Positions 46,322 through 55,136 of a stretch of 64,000 nt of DNA are shown here, one piece after another. Source of the DNA: Mesorhizobium japonicum MAFF 303099 (GTDB taxonomy: Bacteria; Pseudomonadota; Alphaproteobacteria; Rhizobiales; Rhizobiaceae); the NCBI RefSeq assembly GCF_000009625.1, contig NC_002678.2:5488001-5552000 (forward strand). Direction: 5' to 3'. A program made the translations under genes and the position numbers. Each line of letters opens with the position of its first letter. Position 1 is the first letter of the stretch. The notes beneath the pieces were generated by a model. That model ran no database searches. It saw nothing but the letters and a program-made list of their open reading frames with translations, and was not told the origin of the DNA.

Positions 46322-47878
46322 TCATGACAGGGCCGTTTTCTTGAGTTTACCGGTATCCGTCATCGGCAGGCTGGCCACGACGACGATGGACTTCGGAACC
46401 ATGAAGTTTTCCAGTCGTTTCTGGCACTCCATCTGCAGCTGTTTTTCGCCGATGGTTCTTCCGTTCTCCATCACGACAAACGCCTTCACCGCCTGCCCAA
46501 GGAGTTCGTCGGGAACACCGATCACCGCTGCTTCCCGGACGCCGGGAATATCCATAAGCACGTTCTCCACTTCCTTCGGCGCTACCTTCTCGCCTCGCGA
46601 CTTTATGATCTCGTCGCCACGGCCGACGAAGTAGAGGTAACCTTCCGCGTCCATCCGGCAGTAGTCTCCGGTGTATAGGACCTGCTCGCCGGGCAGCGGG
46701 CCGGGTTTGAGCTTCCTGGCCGTCGCTTCGGGCTTGCCCCAGTATCCCTTCATCACCGTTGCGCCGCGAATGACGAGCTGGCCGACGACGCCGGGGCCGA
46801 CCCGCCTGTCATGTTCGTCAACGATCCACATTTCCGTATTCGGGATTGCGATCCCGACGCTCAATGGCTTTCGCTTGAGATCCTCGGGTGGCAAATAGGT
46901 GCAACGCTTGCATTCGGTGAGGCCGTACATCGAATAAATGCGTGCACTCGAAAACAGCTCCCGAAGCATGAGAATATGCTTGAGGGGCAGGGCTGCCGCG
47001 GTGTTTGTCACGTAGCGAATGCTTGAGAAATCCTGGTCCTTGAGAGACCTGAGTTCGGAGAGTGCCGCGAAGATGGTCGGCACGCCGGGAAAGCCCGTAA
47101 TCCCCTCTTGCCTGATCAGCCCAAGGACCTGCGCCGGGAAAGCGAACGAACGTTCGAGCACCAGCCGGGCGCCGGTGCGAAACGCCATGATCATCTGGTA
47201 CAGGCCGTAGTCGAAGGCGAGGGGCAGGACATTGAGGATCACCTCGTCCTCGGCAAGCTCGAGGTAGGAAGCGATCGACGTGCATGCGGTCATCATGTTT
47301 CTGTGCGTCAGCATCACGCCCTTGGGTTCGCCTGTCGAGCCGGACGTGTAGATGATGGCGGCAAGATCGATATCGATGCAACGCCGCGCCGGCGGTGCAT
47401 CGCCGCCGTTGCCGACCGCAGTGTCCCAGCGCACGGCACGCGGCAATCGGGAGAGCTCGGGATCATCGATTGATCCCGAAACGATCATCCGCAGAAGCGA
47501 CTGGCAGCCGCGCGCAGGCTCGCGGAAGATCGCGTGCAGATGCGCGTCCGTGATCAGCGCCGCCGGTCGGCAGTCGTTAAGCAGATAATCCACCTTGTCG
47601 CTCTTGGTCAGCGGGTTGACGATGCACACCACCGCATTCGCCTTGAGCACCGCCCAGAAGCTCACCACCGTCTCGACGGTGTTGTCGGCGAAGATCATCA
47701 CGCGATCGCCGCGCGCGACCCCTGATGCGGCCAAATCTGTGGCGATTGCATTGGCGCGCGCCTCAAGCTCGCCATAGGTGACACGTTGTTTGCCGCACAC
47801 CAGCGCCACCTTGTCGCCGAGCCGGCGGGCGGAGTGGGCGAGGTAGTCATGCAGCAAGGGTACGGCATCATGCAACAT
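46322..47878 (-). CDS. Acyl-/aminoacyl-AMP ligase (ANL family)
   Basis: The protein has 518 residues from MLHDAVPLLHDYL. The adenylation motifs are in order: YTSGSTGEPKGV, MYGLTE, YTGDYCRMDAEG, GRGDEIIKSRGEKVAP and the catalytic lysine near the end (DTGKLKKTAL). A GGAGGAG site supports the start, which overlaps the asparagine synthetase gene by 11 bp. It resembles the ligases that sit beside ACP and amidotransferase genes in exosortase-type polysaccharide clusters. It probably charges the small ACP. Confidence 0.88.
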   Translation of the reverse strand: MLHDAVPLLHDYLAHSARRLGDKVALVCGKQRVTYGELEARANAIATDLAASGVARGDRVMIFADNTVETVVSFWAVLKANAVVCIVNPLTKSDKVDYLLNDCRPAALITDAHLHAIFREPARGCQSLLRMIVSGSIDDPELSRLPRAVRWDTAVGNGGDAPPARRCIDIDLAAIIYTSGSTGEPKGVMLTHRNMMTACTSIASYLELAEDEVILNVLPLAFDYGLYQMIMAFRTGARLVLERSFAFPAQVLGLIRQEGITGFPGVPTIFAALSELRSLKDQDFSSIRYVTNTAAALPLKHILMLRELFSSARIYSMYGLTECKRCTYLPPEDLKRKPLSVGIAIPNTEMWIVDEHDRRVGPGVVGQLVIRGATVMKGYWGKPEATARKLKPGPLPGEQVLYTGDYCRMDAEGYLYFVGRGDEIIKSRGEKVAPKEVENVLMDIPGVREAAVIGVPDELLGQAVKAFVVMENGRTIGEKQLQMECQKRLENFMVPKSIVVVASLPMTDTGKLKKTALS

Positions 47879-49895
47879 GCAAGCGCTCCTCCCGATGTTC
47901 GCGGTCGACGTCGACGCTGAGCCCACGCACGTGGGTTGCACTGGGACAGCTCGCGACAAACTGCTGGTGAAGGAGCTGGGTCGACAGCACGCCGACAAGC
48001 GCCATGTTGTCGGCATTGGAAAGATCACCGTCACCGGTCCTGGCCTGGCACTTGTCGAGCAGGCGTGTGACCGAAACCGGATCGAAAACATTCGCCTTGC
48101 GTATCGCCGTCTCCGAAAGCGCTTCGCGAATGTATTCCGGTGCGGCGTCAGCGGCGAAACAAAGCGCGTTGGGCGCTCGGAATGGCTGCTTCTTGCGGGT
48201 TACGATCTCGGAGGGCACGATCGGCTGCGCCACGCGTTTCAGCACGTGCTTCTCGTCGAGGACACGCAGCTTGTAGGAAGGCGGAAGTGAATTCGCGAGC
48301 CTCACAAGTTCATCGTCCAGGAACGGGAAGCGCCCCTCGACGGAGTGAGCCATCAGCATCCTGTCGCCCTGCGAGGAAAGCAGATAGCCCGACATCAACG
48401 TCTGGACCTCGAGATACTGGTCCTGCGCAAGATGGCTCCAGCGCGAAAACGCCGCGGGCAGGCGGGCGAGCAACTCGGACACGGCGTCGCGGCGTTGGGA
48501 TTCGGCGCGCAGATCCGCGGAGAACAGGCGCTTGATGGCGCCGGTGCTGCGCCAGCGTGTGTCATGGGCAAAGCCAGGCGCGTCATAGGCCTCGATCCCG
48601 CGCCCGAAGAACTGGCGCGCCATCGCTTGCTGTTGCACCGGCGAGCGGGTGAGATACGGGTAAAGGCGCTCCAGGAGGCGTGAGCGTCGTGTCGACGCCG
48701 GCTGGCGTCCCCAGAATCGGCGGACCTTGGCTTCGCGGAACAGGTCGTAGCCGGCGAACATTTCGTCGGCACCCTCGCCGGTCAGCACGACCTTGATGCC
48801 ACGCTCGCGCACCAGCCTCGAGAGCAGGAACAGCGGCGCCGGGGCGGTCCTCAGTATCGGGCGCTCGGTGTGGTGGATCACCTCAGGAAAGATTGCCGCG
48901 ATATCGCCGCGCGAAACCACCACCTCATGGTGCTCGCTGCCGGTTGCTTCGGCAACCAGCCGCTGGAAGCGGGTCTCGTCATATTCGGCGTCGGCAAAAC
49001 GCAAGGAGAAGGTCTGGAAGCGTCGGCCGGCGAAGCGCCTTCCCAGTGTCGCCACAAGCGAGCTGTCCAGTCCTCCCGAGAGGTAACACCCGACAGGCAC
49101 GTCGGCGCGCACCATTCGGAGTGCCGTCGCGGCCTCTAGGGCGTCACGCACGCGGTCCACCGCGTCATCGCACGACCCGGTGAACTCGCCCTGCAGCGCT
49201 CCGATATTCTCGGGGTAGGAAGGCTGCCAAAAGACCTGCTCGCGAACAGTGCCATCCTGGTAGATGCGGACATGCCCCGGTACGAGCTCGTGGATTCCCT
49301 GAAATACCCCTTGCGGTGGAACGACCGTCCAGAGCGTGAAAGTCTGATCGAGGCCGGCAGGATCAAACGCGCGAGGGATGGTTGGATCGGCCGCGAAAAT
49401 GGCCTTCACTTCACTGGCGAAATAAAGGCGGCCCGCATGCTCACAAAAATGCAGCGGGCAAATGCCGAACCGGTCGCGCGACAAGACGAGGCGACCTGCT
49501 ATTGAGTCCCAGATTGCGATTGCCCATTGGCCGTTCATCCGCTCGAAGGCCGCTTCGCCCCACGCGCGATACGCATGCAGCGCGACCTCCGTGTCGCTGC
49601 GGGTTCGGAAGCGATGGCCAAGCGCAATCAGCTTTTCCCGCAGCTCGACATAGTTGAATATCTCGCCGTTGAACACGATCCAGCTCGTATCGCCTGTGTC
49701 CGCAAGCGGCTGCTGGCCGCTGGAAAGATCGACGACGGACAGGCGGGCATGCGCCAGCCCCGCGCGCTTGTCGCGGTAAAGGCCGTGCTCGTCCGGCCCG
49801 CGATGCGCCAGCGTGCCCACCATCCGCATCAGCGCCTCGCGTGAAGGAGAAGCCGCCGCGGCGTTCAGGGCCACAATTCCAGCGATGCCGCACAT
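47868..49895 (-). CDS. asnB: Asparagine synthetase-type glutamine amidotransferase
   Basis: This 675-residue protein has the N-terminal nucleophile Cys2 (MCGIAGIVAL), the glutaminase domain (LAHRGPDEHG, NGEIFNY), the PP-loop YLSGGLDSS (about 273-279) and the synthetase domain (VLTGEGADEMFAGYD, EGRFPFLDDELV). It releases ammonia from glutamine and uses ATP to form an amide. In specialised clusters such enzymes amidate a pathway intermediate or sugar instead of aspartate. It is separated by 6 bp from the NadE-like gene. Confidence 0.9.
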   Translation of the reverse strand: MCGIAGIVALNAAAASPSREALMRMVGTLAHRGPDEHGLYRDKRAGLAHARLSVVDLSSGQQPLADTGDTSWIVFNGEIFNYVELREKLIALGHRFRTRSDTEVALHAYRAWGEAAFERMNGQWAIAIWDSIAGRLVLSRDRFGICPLHFCEHAGRLYFASEVKAIFAADPTIPRAFDPAGLDQTFTLWTVVPPQGVFQGIHELVPGHVRIYQDGTVREQVFWQPSYPENIGALQGEFTGSCDDAVDRVRDALEAATALRMVRADVPVGCYLSGGLDSSLVATLGRRFAGRRFQTFSLRFADAEYDETRFQRLVAEATGSEHHEVVVSRGDIAAIFPEVIHHTERPILRTAPAPLFLLSRLVRERGIKVVLTGEGADEMFAGYDLFREAKVRRFWGRQPASTRRSRLLERLYPYLTRSPVQQQAMARQFFGRGIEAYDAPGFAHDTRWRSTGAIKRLFSADLRAESQRRDAVSELLARLPAAFSRWSHLAQDQYLEVQTLMSGYLLSSQGDRMLMAHSVEGRFPFLDDELVRLANSLPPSYKLRVLDEKHVLKRVAQPIVPSEIVTRKKQPFRAPNALCFAADAAPEYIREALSETAIRKANVFDPVSVTRLLDKCQARTGDGDLSNADNMALVGVLSTQLLHQQFVASCPSATHVRGLSVDVDREHREERLHVA

Positions 49896-49901
49896 TCCCG
49901 G

Positions 49902-50885
49902 TCAATCCTCGCCAATTTCTACGGAGAGCAAAGGCCGCGCATGAAGATAGTGGGCGGCCCGCCGTTTCGCGTCGATGTCCTTGTAGACTTTCTGCAGCTG
50001 GGGCTCGGTGAGGCCAGCAACCGCCGCGACCTCATCGCTGGCGATCCCGTGGTTCAGGCCGTAGAGGCATAGATCCATCAGATGATAGGGCAGCGCGAAG
50101 TAGAACTCCTCCTGGCTTTGCGCCATGGAGAATGTGTCGGTGGTCGGTGGTCGCTGGCGGATTTCCTCGTCCACACCAAGATATTCCGCGAGCTGATAGA
50201 CCTGAGTTTTGTAAAGGTGGACGATCGGCATCACGTCGGCTGTTCCGTCGCCCTGCTTGACAAAAAACCCCTGGTCGTACTCAAGGCGGTTTGGCGTCCC
50301 CGCAACCGCGTATTTGAGGCGGTCGGCGTGGTAGTATTCCGTCATCTTGCGCAGGCGCTGTTTATAGTTGGTCGCAGCGACGATCTGCAGATAGGCGGCT
50401 GGCGACAGACGCACCGTATCGACCTTGCCTTCTGGATCCTGGACGGTGAGCCGGGTGATGTTGAGGCCGTTGCTCTCGAGAACCGGCTCGATCACCAGCT
50501 TGCATTTCCAGCCGTCCCCATAGTCGGGGACGACGGTCCGGATCGCTTCGAGCTGCCGACGGTAGGCGCCGACGGCCTCCACCGCCGGGCCTATGTCTTC
50601 CAGGATGTTCTCAATGCCAAGCTGTGCCGCGACGCGGCGGCCAAGTCTCAGGGAGTCGCCGGAGGAATCGCGCTCCGGCATGAACAGTCCCAAGACCTTG
50701 TCCTTGCCGAACGCGCGTGTGCACAAGGTCGCGACGACGGAGCTGTCGATGCCGCCGGAAAGGCCGACAACCACCCCGCGGCGGCGGAGCGTGCCAAGAA
50801 CCTGCTTGCGCAAGGTGTCAACGATGCGATCGACCTCCGCACGAGCATCGAGCGCCAGCATGTCCTTGCTGAAATGTGAGATCAC
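49902..50885 (-). CDS. NAD synthase-like (NadE family) ATP-dependent amide ligase
   Basis: This 327-residue protein is translated from GTG 50885, which overlaps the preceding stop (GTGA). It has the PP-loop VVGLSGGIDSSV (about 39-50), AGTPNRLEYDQGFFVKQGDG and the PIVHLYKTQVYQLAEYLGV segment of NadE. The nitrilase-like glutaminase domain of glutamine-dependent NAD synthases is absent. The setting (A-T-TE enzyme before it, AsnB after it) suggests it ligates ammonia to a pathway acid instead of serving NAD synthesis, though ordinary NadE activity cannot be excluded. Confidence 0.8.
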   Translation of the reverse strand: MISHFSKDMLALDARAEVDRIVDTLRKQVLGTLRRRGVVVGLSGGIDSSVVATLCTRAFGKDKVLGLFMPERDSSGDSLRLGRRVAAQLGIENILEDIGPAVEAVGAYRRQLEAIRTVVPDYGDGWKCKLVIEPVLESNGLNITRLTVQDPEGKVDTVRLSPAAYLQIVAATNYKQRLRKMTEYYHADRLKYAVAGTPNRLEYDQGFFVKQGDGTADVMPIVHLYKTQVYQLAEYLGVDEEIRQRPPTTDTFSMAQSQEEFYFALPYHLMDLCLYGLNHGIASDEVAAVAGLTEPQLQKVYKDIDAKRRAAHYLHARPLLSVEIGED

Positions 50886-53635
50886 GTCGATGACAGATCC
50901 TCCCTTTTGCGAGACTCGGCCGGGGAATAGGTCTGCACGACGGCCGTCTCGATGAGCGGGCGGTTGGTGGCAAGATTGGGCTCTATGACAAGGTCGATGT
51001 GGTTGCCCATGATCGGAACCACGTCCAGATGTGCCAGAGCGCTGTCCCAGCCCAAGGCCCGAGGCATTCCCTCCCGGCGACACCGGAACAAGGTGCCGGA
51101 GATGGGCAGAGCCGGTTTGGGTGCCTCCAGCCACTGGAAGAAAGACCGCGCCCGCAAGACTTCCTGAAGTTCCAGCTTGGTTCTGAAACTTGTCGGGCTG
51201 AACTCTCCCTTGGCAAAGCGATCGAGAGTCCTGGCGAGATACGCCTCGCAGCCCATGGCGACGGTGATCTTCGCAAGGGCTCGGCAAGCCATCCGGTGGG
51301 CGGATATCCGATTCGTGCGAATGCGATGGAATGTGCGGGTAAGGGTCTCCCAATGGTTGCTCGGCTCGTCCAGAAGGCTCGTGTCGAGGATACCCAAGAA
51401 CCTTACCGATCGGCCGGCGGTCAGTAGCCGCGCGGCAACCTCGAACGCAACCGCGCCGCCAAGCGAATGGCCGAGAAGTCGCACGGGGCCGGTAGGTTGG
51501 GCGCGGCCTATCTGCTCGAGTGCGGCGGCGGCCATGGCGGAAAGACTGTTGTGTCCATCCAGTATCGCGGCGAGGCCAGGATACCGGATGGGGTTCACCC
51601 GGGCGACTTTGCCCATGGCGGCTGCGAACGCAGCCAGGCTCGGGCCATAGCCGACGGACCCGGGGAACAGGAAAAGAACCGGAGGGTGTTGCTTCTTCGC
51701 GTGTCGTTCGCCCGCCTGGGCGGATACGACAGCCTCAACCATCTCGTCGAAGCTCATACCGACGGTGAAGGCCTCGAGGCCGAGCTCTTGCCCGATGGCG
51801 CTCTCGATTGCCATGACGCAATGCAGCAGCTGCAGCGAATCTCCCCCCGCCTCATCCCAGTTTCCCGCCGCAGTGCCCGTGTTGAGAACCTGCATCCACG
51901 CGTGCTGAACCGTTTGCCTTGTATTCAGGTCGCCTCCCGCGGGGAGCGGTCGCGTAGTGGGCGGCTGGACGGCTGGCGCCTTTCTCTCCGAACGATCCAT
52001 TTCGGTGAGCGTTGCCAGGTCGATCTTCCCTCCCGGCAGGCGTGGGATCTCGGTGATGGTGTGCAATCGCAAGGGACGCAGCGGCGCCGGCAACGTCGTT
52101 CTGACGAGCTGACGAAGTTCCTCCGCAAAAGCAGCCCCCGCAAAGCGCTGGGGAACCGCGAATGCGATGAGTTCCTCGGCGGGCGTCACGATTGCCACGG
52201 CATCCGCAACCGAAGGCGCGCAACGCAGGACCCGTTCGAGCTCGGCGGGCTCGATGCGTCGACCATTGATCTTGATCTGGCGACCTTTGCGGCCGACGAT
52301 GCGCAACAGGCCATCATCGTCCAGCCGAACGAGGTCGCCCGTCGCAAAAACCCGAACACCGGGATCGTCCGGATCCGGCCGCGCGGGAACGACGACACCG
52401 TTCTCCCAATGACCAAGCAGAACATACGGGCTTCTGATCAGAAGCTCTCCACTCTCGCCTGTCCCGACATTGCGTCCTGCTTCGTCGACAATGGCGAATG
52501 CCATCCCGGGAAGCAGCCTGCCAACGGGGATCGAAGCGTCTTGCTCCGGCCAATCCTGCGGCAGGAACCATTGCGAGCCGGTGGTCTCGGTTGACGAGTA
52601 GCCGATCTGGATCAGGCACTGGTCCGAAACGGCTTTGCGCAGCAAGGCGATGTCCGTCCAGGACACCTTCTCACCACCGATCCGGGCTACTCTGAGCGAC
52701 TGGTAGGCGTCAGTGGGGGCCTCGGTCAACAGTGCCCGAAGCAGTGCCGGCACAAGATAGGCGATCGTCACACCTTCGGCTTGAACCCGAGCGCGGACTG
52801 CGCGCAGGCCGACCGCCTCCACCTCGAGAAGATGCAACGTGGCGCCCGTCAGCAGTGCGGTAAAAATCTCGCGGCAACCGGCAATCGTGGCGGGCCCGGT
52901 CAGCGGCAGGAAAACATCATCCGCGTTGATATGGCACGCGTCCACATATTGCCGGACCCGCCACAGCAGGCTGCGCTGGCTGTTGACGATGCCCTTGGGA
53001 CGTCCGGTGCTACCTGATGTGTAAAGCACCATTGCGGGTGCATCGACGGAAACGGAAGGGAGCTGCGGCTGCTGTGATGCCTGTTGACCGTTTGGCGCGA
53101 TGCCGGCGGCAATATCGATCCATAGGACTTCCTGTGCCAAATCGATGGGGCGAACATTTCCAGCGCCTATGATGGCGCCGAGCCGTGCGGCGTCCACAAT
53201 TTCGATGATCCGAGAACCTGGATCTCTCATGTTGAGCGGAACCGAAGGTCGCCCGGCCGCCATGCTCGCCAGTATCGCCACGGCGTACCAGGCCGAATTA
53301 GCCTGAAGGATGCCGACCGCCTGTCCTTCGGGAACGACGGCAGCGACACGGTGCGACAATGTCTCGACAGCCCGGGAAAGCTCGGAATAAGTCAGTCGAT
53401 TGGTGCCGTCGCCGATCGCGAGCTTGTCGGGATATTGCCTTGCGACGTTTCTAAGGTGATCGAAGACGGGAATGTCCGCAAAGCCGGCGCCCATCTGTTG
53501 ATAGCGGCGCCAGAGAGGCCCCCCTTCGTCAAGAGCATATTCGGGAATATCTGACCATCTGCGGGTCGTCGTCGGTCGACAATCCACCCACAGATCTTGA
53601 TCCACCGCTTCAGACTGCAAATACGCTGAAGACAT
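50882..53635 (-). CDS. NRPS-like enzyme, A-T-TE architecture (copy 1)
   Basis: The protein has 917 residues. The adenylation domain spans about 50-545: LYTSGSTGRPKG (204-215), GYSSTETTGS, RVFATGDLVRLDDDG, GRKGRQIKINGRRIEPAELE and PRLPGGKID. The carrier domain has its pantetheine serine at about 600 (DEAGGDSLQLL). The thioesterase runs from about 655 to the end with GHSLGGAVAFEVA (Ser724). No condensation domain is present. It activates one acid and releases it, possibly as an ester, amide or dimer. It heads the operon NadE-like/AsnB/ligase/ACP. Confidence 0.92.
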   Translation of the reverse strand: MSSAYLQSEAVDQDLWVDCRPTTTRRWSDIPEYALDEGGPLWRRYQQMGAGFADIPVFDHLRNVARQYPDKLAIGDGTNRLTYSELSRAVETLSHRVAAVVPEGQAVGILQANSAWYAVAILASMAAGRPSVPLNMRDPGSRIIEIVDAARLGAIIGAGNVRPIDLAQEVLWIDIAAGIAPNGQQASQQPQLPSVSVDAPAMVLYTSGSTGRPKGIVNSQRSLLWRVRQYVDACHINADDVFLPLTGPATIAGCREIFTALLTGATLHLLEVEAVGLRAVRARVQAEGVTIAYLVPALLRALLTEAPTDAYQSLRVARIGGEKVSWTDIALLRKAVSDQCLIQIGYSSTETTGSQWFLPQDWPEQDASIPVGRLLPGMAFAIVDEAGRNVGTGESGELLIRSPYVLLGHWENGVVVPARPDPDDPGVRVFATGDLVRLDDDGLLRIVGRKGRQIKINGRRIEPAELERVLRCAPSVADAVAIVTPAEELIAFAVPQRFAGAAFAEELRQLVRTTLPAPLRPLRLHTITEIPRLPGGKIDLATLTEMDRSERKAPAVQPPTTRPLPAGGDLNTRQTVQHAWMQVLNTGTAAGNWDEAGGDSLQLLHCVMAIESAIGQELGLEAFTVGMSFDEMVEAVVSAQAGERHAKKQHPPVLFLFPGSVGYGPSLAAFAAAMGKVARVNPIRYPGLAAILDGHNSLSAMAAAALEQIGRAQPTGPVRLLGHSLGGAVAFEVAARLLTAGRSVRFLGILDTSLLDEPSNHWETLTRTFHRIRTNRISAHRMACRALAKITVAMGCEAYLARTLDRFAKGEFSPTSFRTKLELQEVLRARSFFQWLEAPKPALPISGTLFRCRREGMPRALGWDSALAHLDVVPIMGNHIDLVIEPNLATNRPLIETAVVQTYSPAESRKREDLSST

Positions 53636-53950
53636 TCAGGGCCCCACCAAGCTGAACGTCGACCATCACTCGCCACCGAAATCTTTTCATCAATCATTCG
53701 GATGATGCCTCGATCTTGATCAGACAGCGCTTTCCCGTTCCGGCCTTGCGGGGAGTGCCTGATTCCCCTCCAGTAACGGCCGGTTCGCGGAGGTCCCCGA
53801 TGATGAGGCACTTACCAAGGGCAATCCCGCGTGCCACCGGCAGCAGGTATGAATGGTCATTCAAATGAACGTTGGTATAGTTTGTAATCTGGCTAAGCTT
53901 TGATCCGCAGGCGAACGACTGCTTGCTCGGAGACGGTTGGGCATACCGCC
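53636..53950. other. Divergent intergenic region (315 bp)
   Basis: It lies between the first A-T-TE gene (minus) and the P-loop kinase gene (plus) and should hold both promoters. The part near 53851-53900 is AT-richer than its surroundings. No gene, repeat or clear operator was recognised. Confidence 0.5.
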
Positions 53951-54676
53951 ATGATCATCGAATTGTTTGGGCCGCCTGGTGCAGGCAAGACCACACTTCT
54001 TCGCGGCCTCTGCCAAGGGATGGCGAAACACGGCATCAACGTGAAGACAGTGAACGGCTATCGCCTGATTGAATATGGGTCGGCCCAGGAAGACGGTCCG
54101 GAAGTTCGCCATGGCATTGGGCGCATTGGCAAAAAGATCGCCACCTCCGGCCCAGTCTTGCTGTCGACCCTGCCGAAGGATGGTGTCGCCGCGCGGCTTC
54201 TGGCGTCAATCCCGCTACGAAGCCTCACATGGTCATGGCGCATGAAGGTCGACATCGCGCTGCTGTGCGAGTCCTGGCGTCAAGCGCAGGAATCGGAAGG
54301 ATACTTCATTTTCGAAGAGGGCATAATCCAGGCTTTGTGTGCGTTGGTTGTGCTGGCACGAACTCCAAGCATTGACGTGGTACGCGACTGCCTGGCGTTC
54401 TTGCCGCGACCAGACCTCCTTATCCAGCTCGATGCGCCACAGGAAACGTTGCGCCGCCGTCTTATGGATCGGCATGCTCAGCAACCGCTCCTGGAGGTCC
54501 TCCTGTTCGAACTCGGCGTGGACAGGGGCTTGAGGCAGGCCGATATCTCAAGGGACATCGGCAAGTGCTTGCGCCAGGATGGGTGGCCCTTGATAAAAGT
54601 CAACGGCGCCGAGCCTCACGACCTCGACAAGATCATCACGCGGATCTTGGAAGAGCACGAGACCGTCCCGGTTTGA
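53951..54676 (+). CDS. P-loop kinase, thymidylate/adenylate-kinase-like
   Basis: This 241-residue protein starts MIIELFGPPGAGKTTLLRG, with the Walker A loop near residue 8. Later features are YFIFEEGIIQALC, DLLIQLDAPQETLRRRLMDR (a nucleotide-kinase-like strand and LID arginines) and PLIKVNGAEPHDLD. The ATG at 53951 places the P-loop at the N-terminus as in this family; an upstream in-frame start is less likely. The phosphate acceptor is unknown. Its location suggests a role in the adjacent polysaccharide/biosynthetic pathway. Confidence 0.75.
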   Translation: MIIELFGPPGAGKTTLLRGLCQGMAKHGINVKTVNGYRLIEYGSAQEDGPEVRHGIGRIGKKIATSGPVLLSTLPKDGVAARLLASIPLRSLTWSWRMKVDIALLCESWRQAQESEGYFIFEEGIIQALCALVVLARTPSIDVVRDCLAFLPRPDLLIQLDAPQETLRRRLMDRHAQQPLLEVLLFELGVDRGLRQADISRDIGKCLRQDGWPLIKVNGAEPHDLDKIITRILEEHETVPV

Positions 54677-54806
54677 CCAGGCGATAAAACCCAAGCCATT
54701 GGCTCGGCTGGCAATGATGAAGTTGGTGGGGCACCTCTCTTCGGTGATGCGGGAGGCCTGTCGTCCATGGATCTGTGCGACGTTGCCGATGCAACCGGCC
54801 GCGCAA

Positions 54807-55019
54807 TCATTGCGTATCGCGTTGGTCGAGCACTTCAAGCATGGTGGTCAACATGCTTCCGACTTCTTCAGAGATTTCCTCGGGGCGAATTCCCGCCTTG
54901 ATGGCGTCCGCCGTCACTTGCTCGGCGAGTTTGGCGGCAAGGGTCGGATCGGACTTGGAATAGGGTGGCACATTATCCTCCACCCATTTCTGCAGGAATT
55001 CGATGCCCCGAGTGCTCAT
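54807..55019 (-). CDS. DUF768-like small protein
   Basis: This 70-residue protein starts MSTRGIEFLQKWVEDNVPP, the characteristic opening of the DUF768 proteins found in Mesorhizobium. An acidic helix with EEISEEVGSMLTTMLEVLDQ follows. An in-frame start 72 bp upstream is less likely. The function is unknown. It is a useful pointer to the host lineage. Confidence 0.72.
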   Translation of the reverse strand: MSTRGIEFLQKWVEDNVPPYSKSDPTLAAKLAEQVTADAIKAGIRPEEISEEVGSMLTTMLEVLDQRDTQ

Positions 55020-55094
55020 GATGGACCGATGCTCGTTGGAGCGGTTCGTTCCATCAAAGTATTTCACCGAAGTATATTTATGTATAATCAAGAA

Positions 55095-55127
55095 AACGTC
55101 AGACCCTTGTGATCAGGGTCTGACGTT
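55095..55127 (-). terminator. Rho-independent terminator after the RTX gene
   Basis: AACGTCAGACCCT and AGGGTCTGACGTT form a perfect 13-bp stem around a 7-nt loop. On the minus strand it is followed by TTCTTGATT, a T-rich tail. It lies 10 bp past the stop of the RTX gene. Confidence 0.8.
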
Positions 55128-55136
55128 CCCCAAGGC

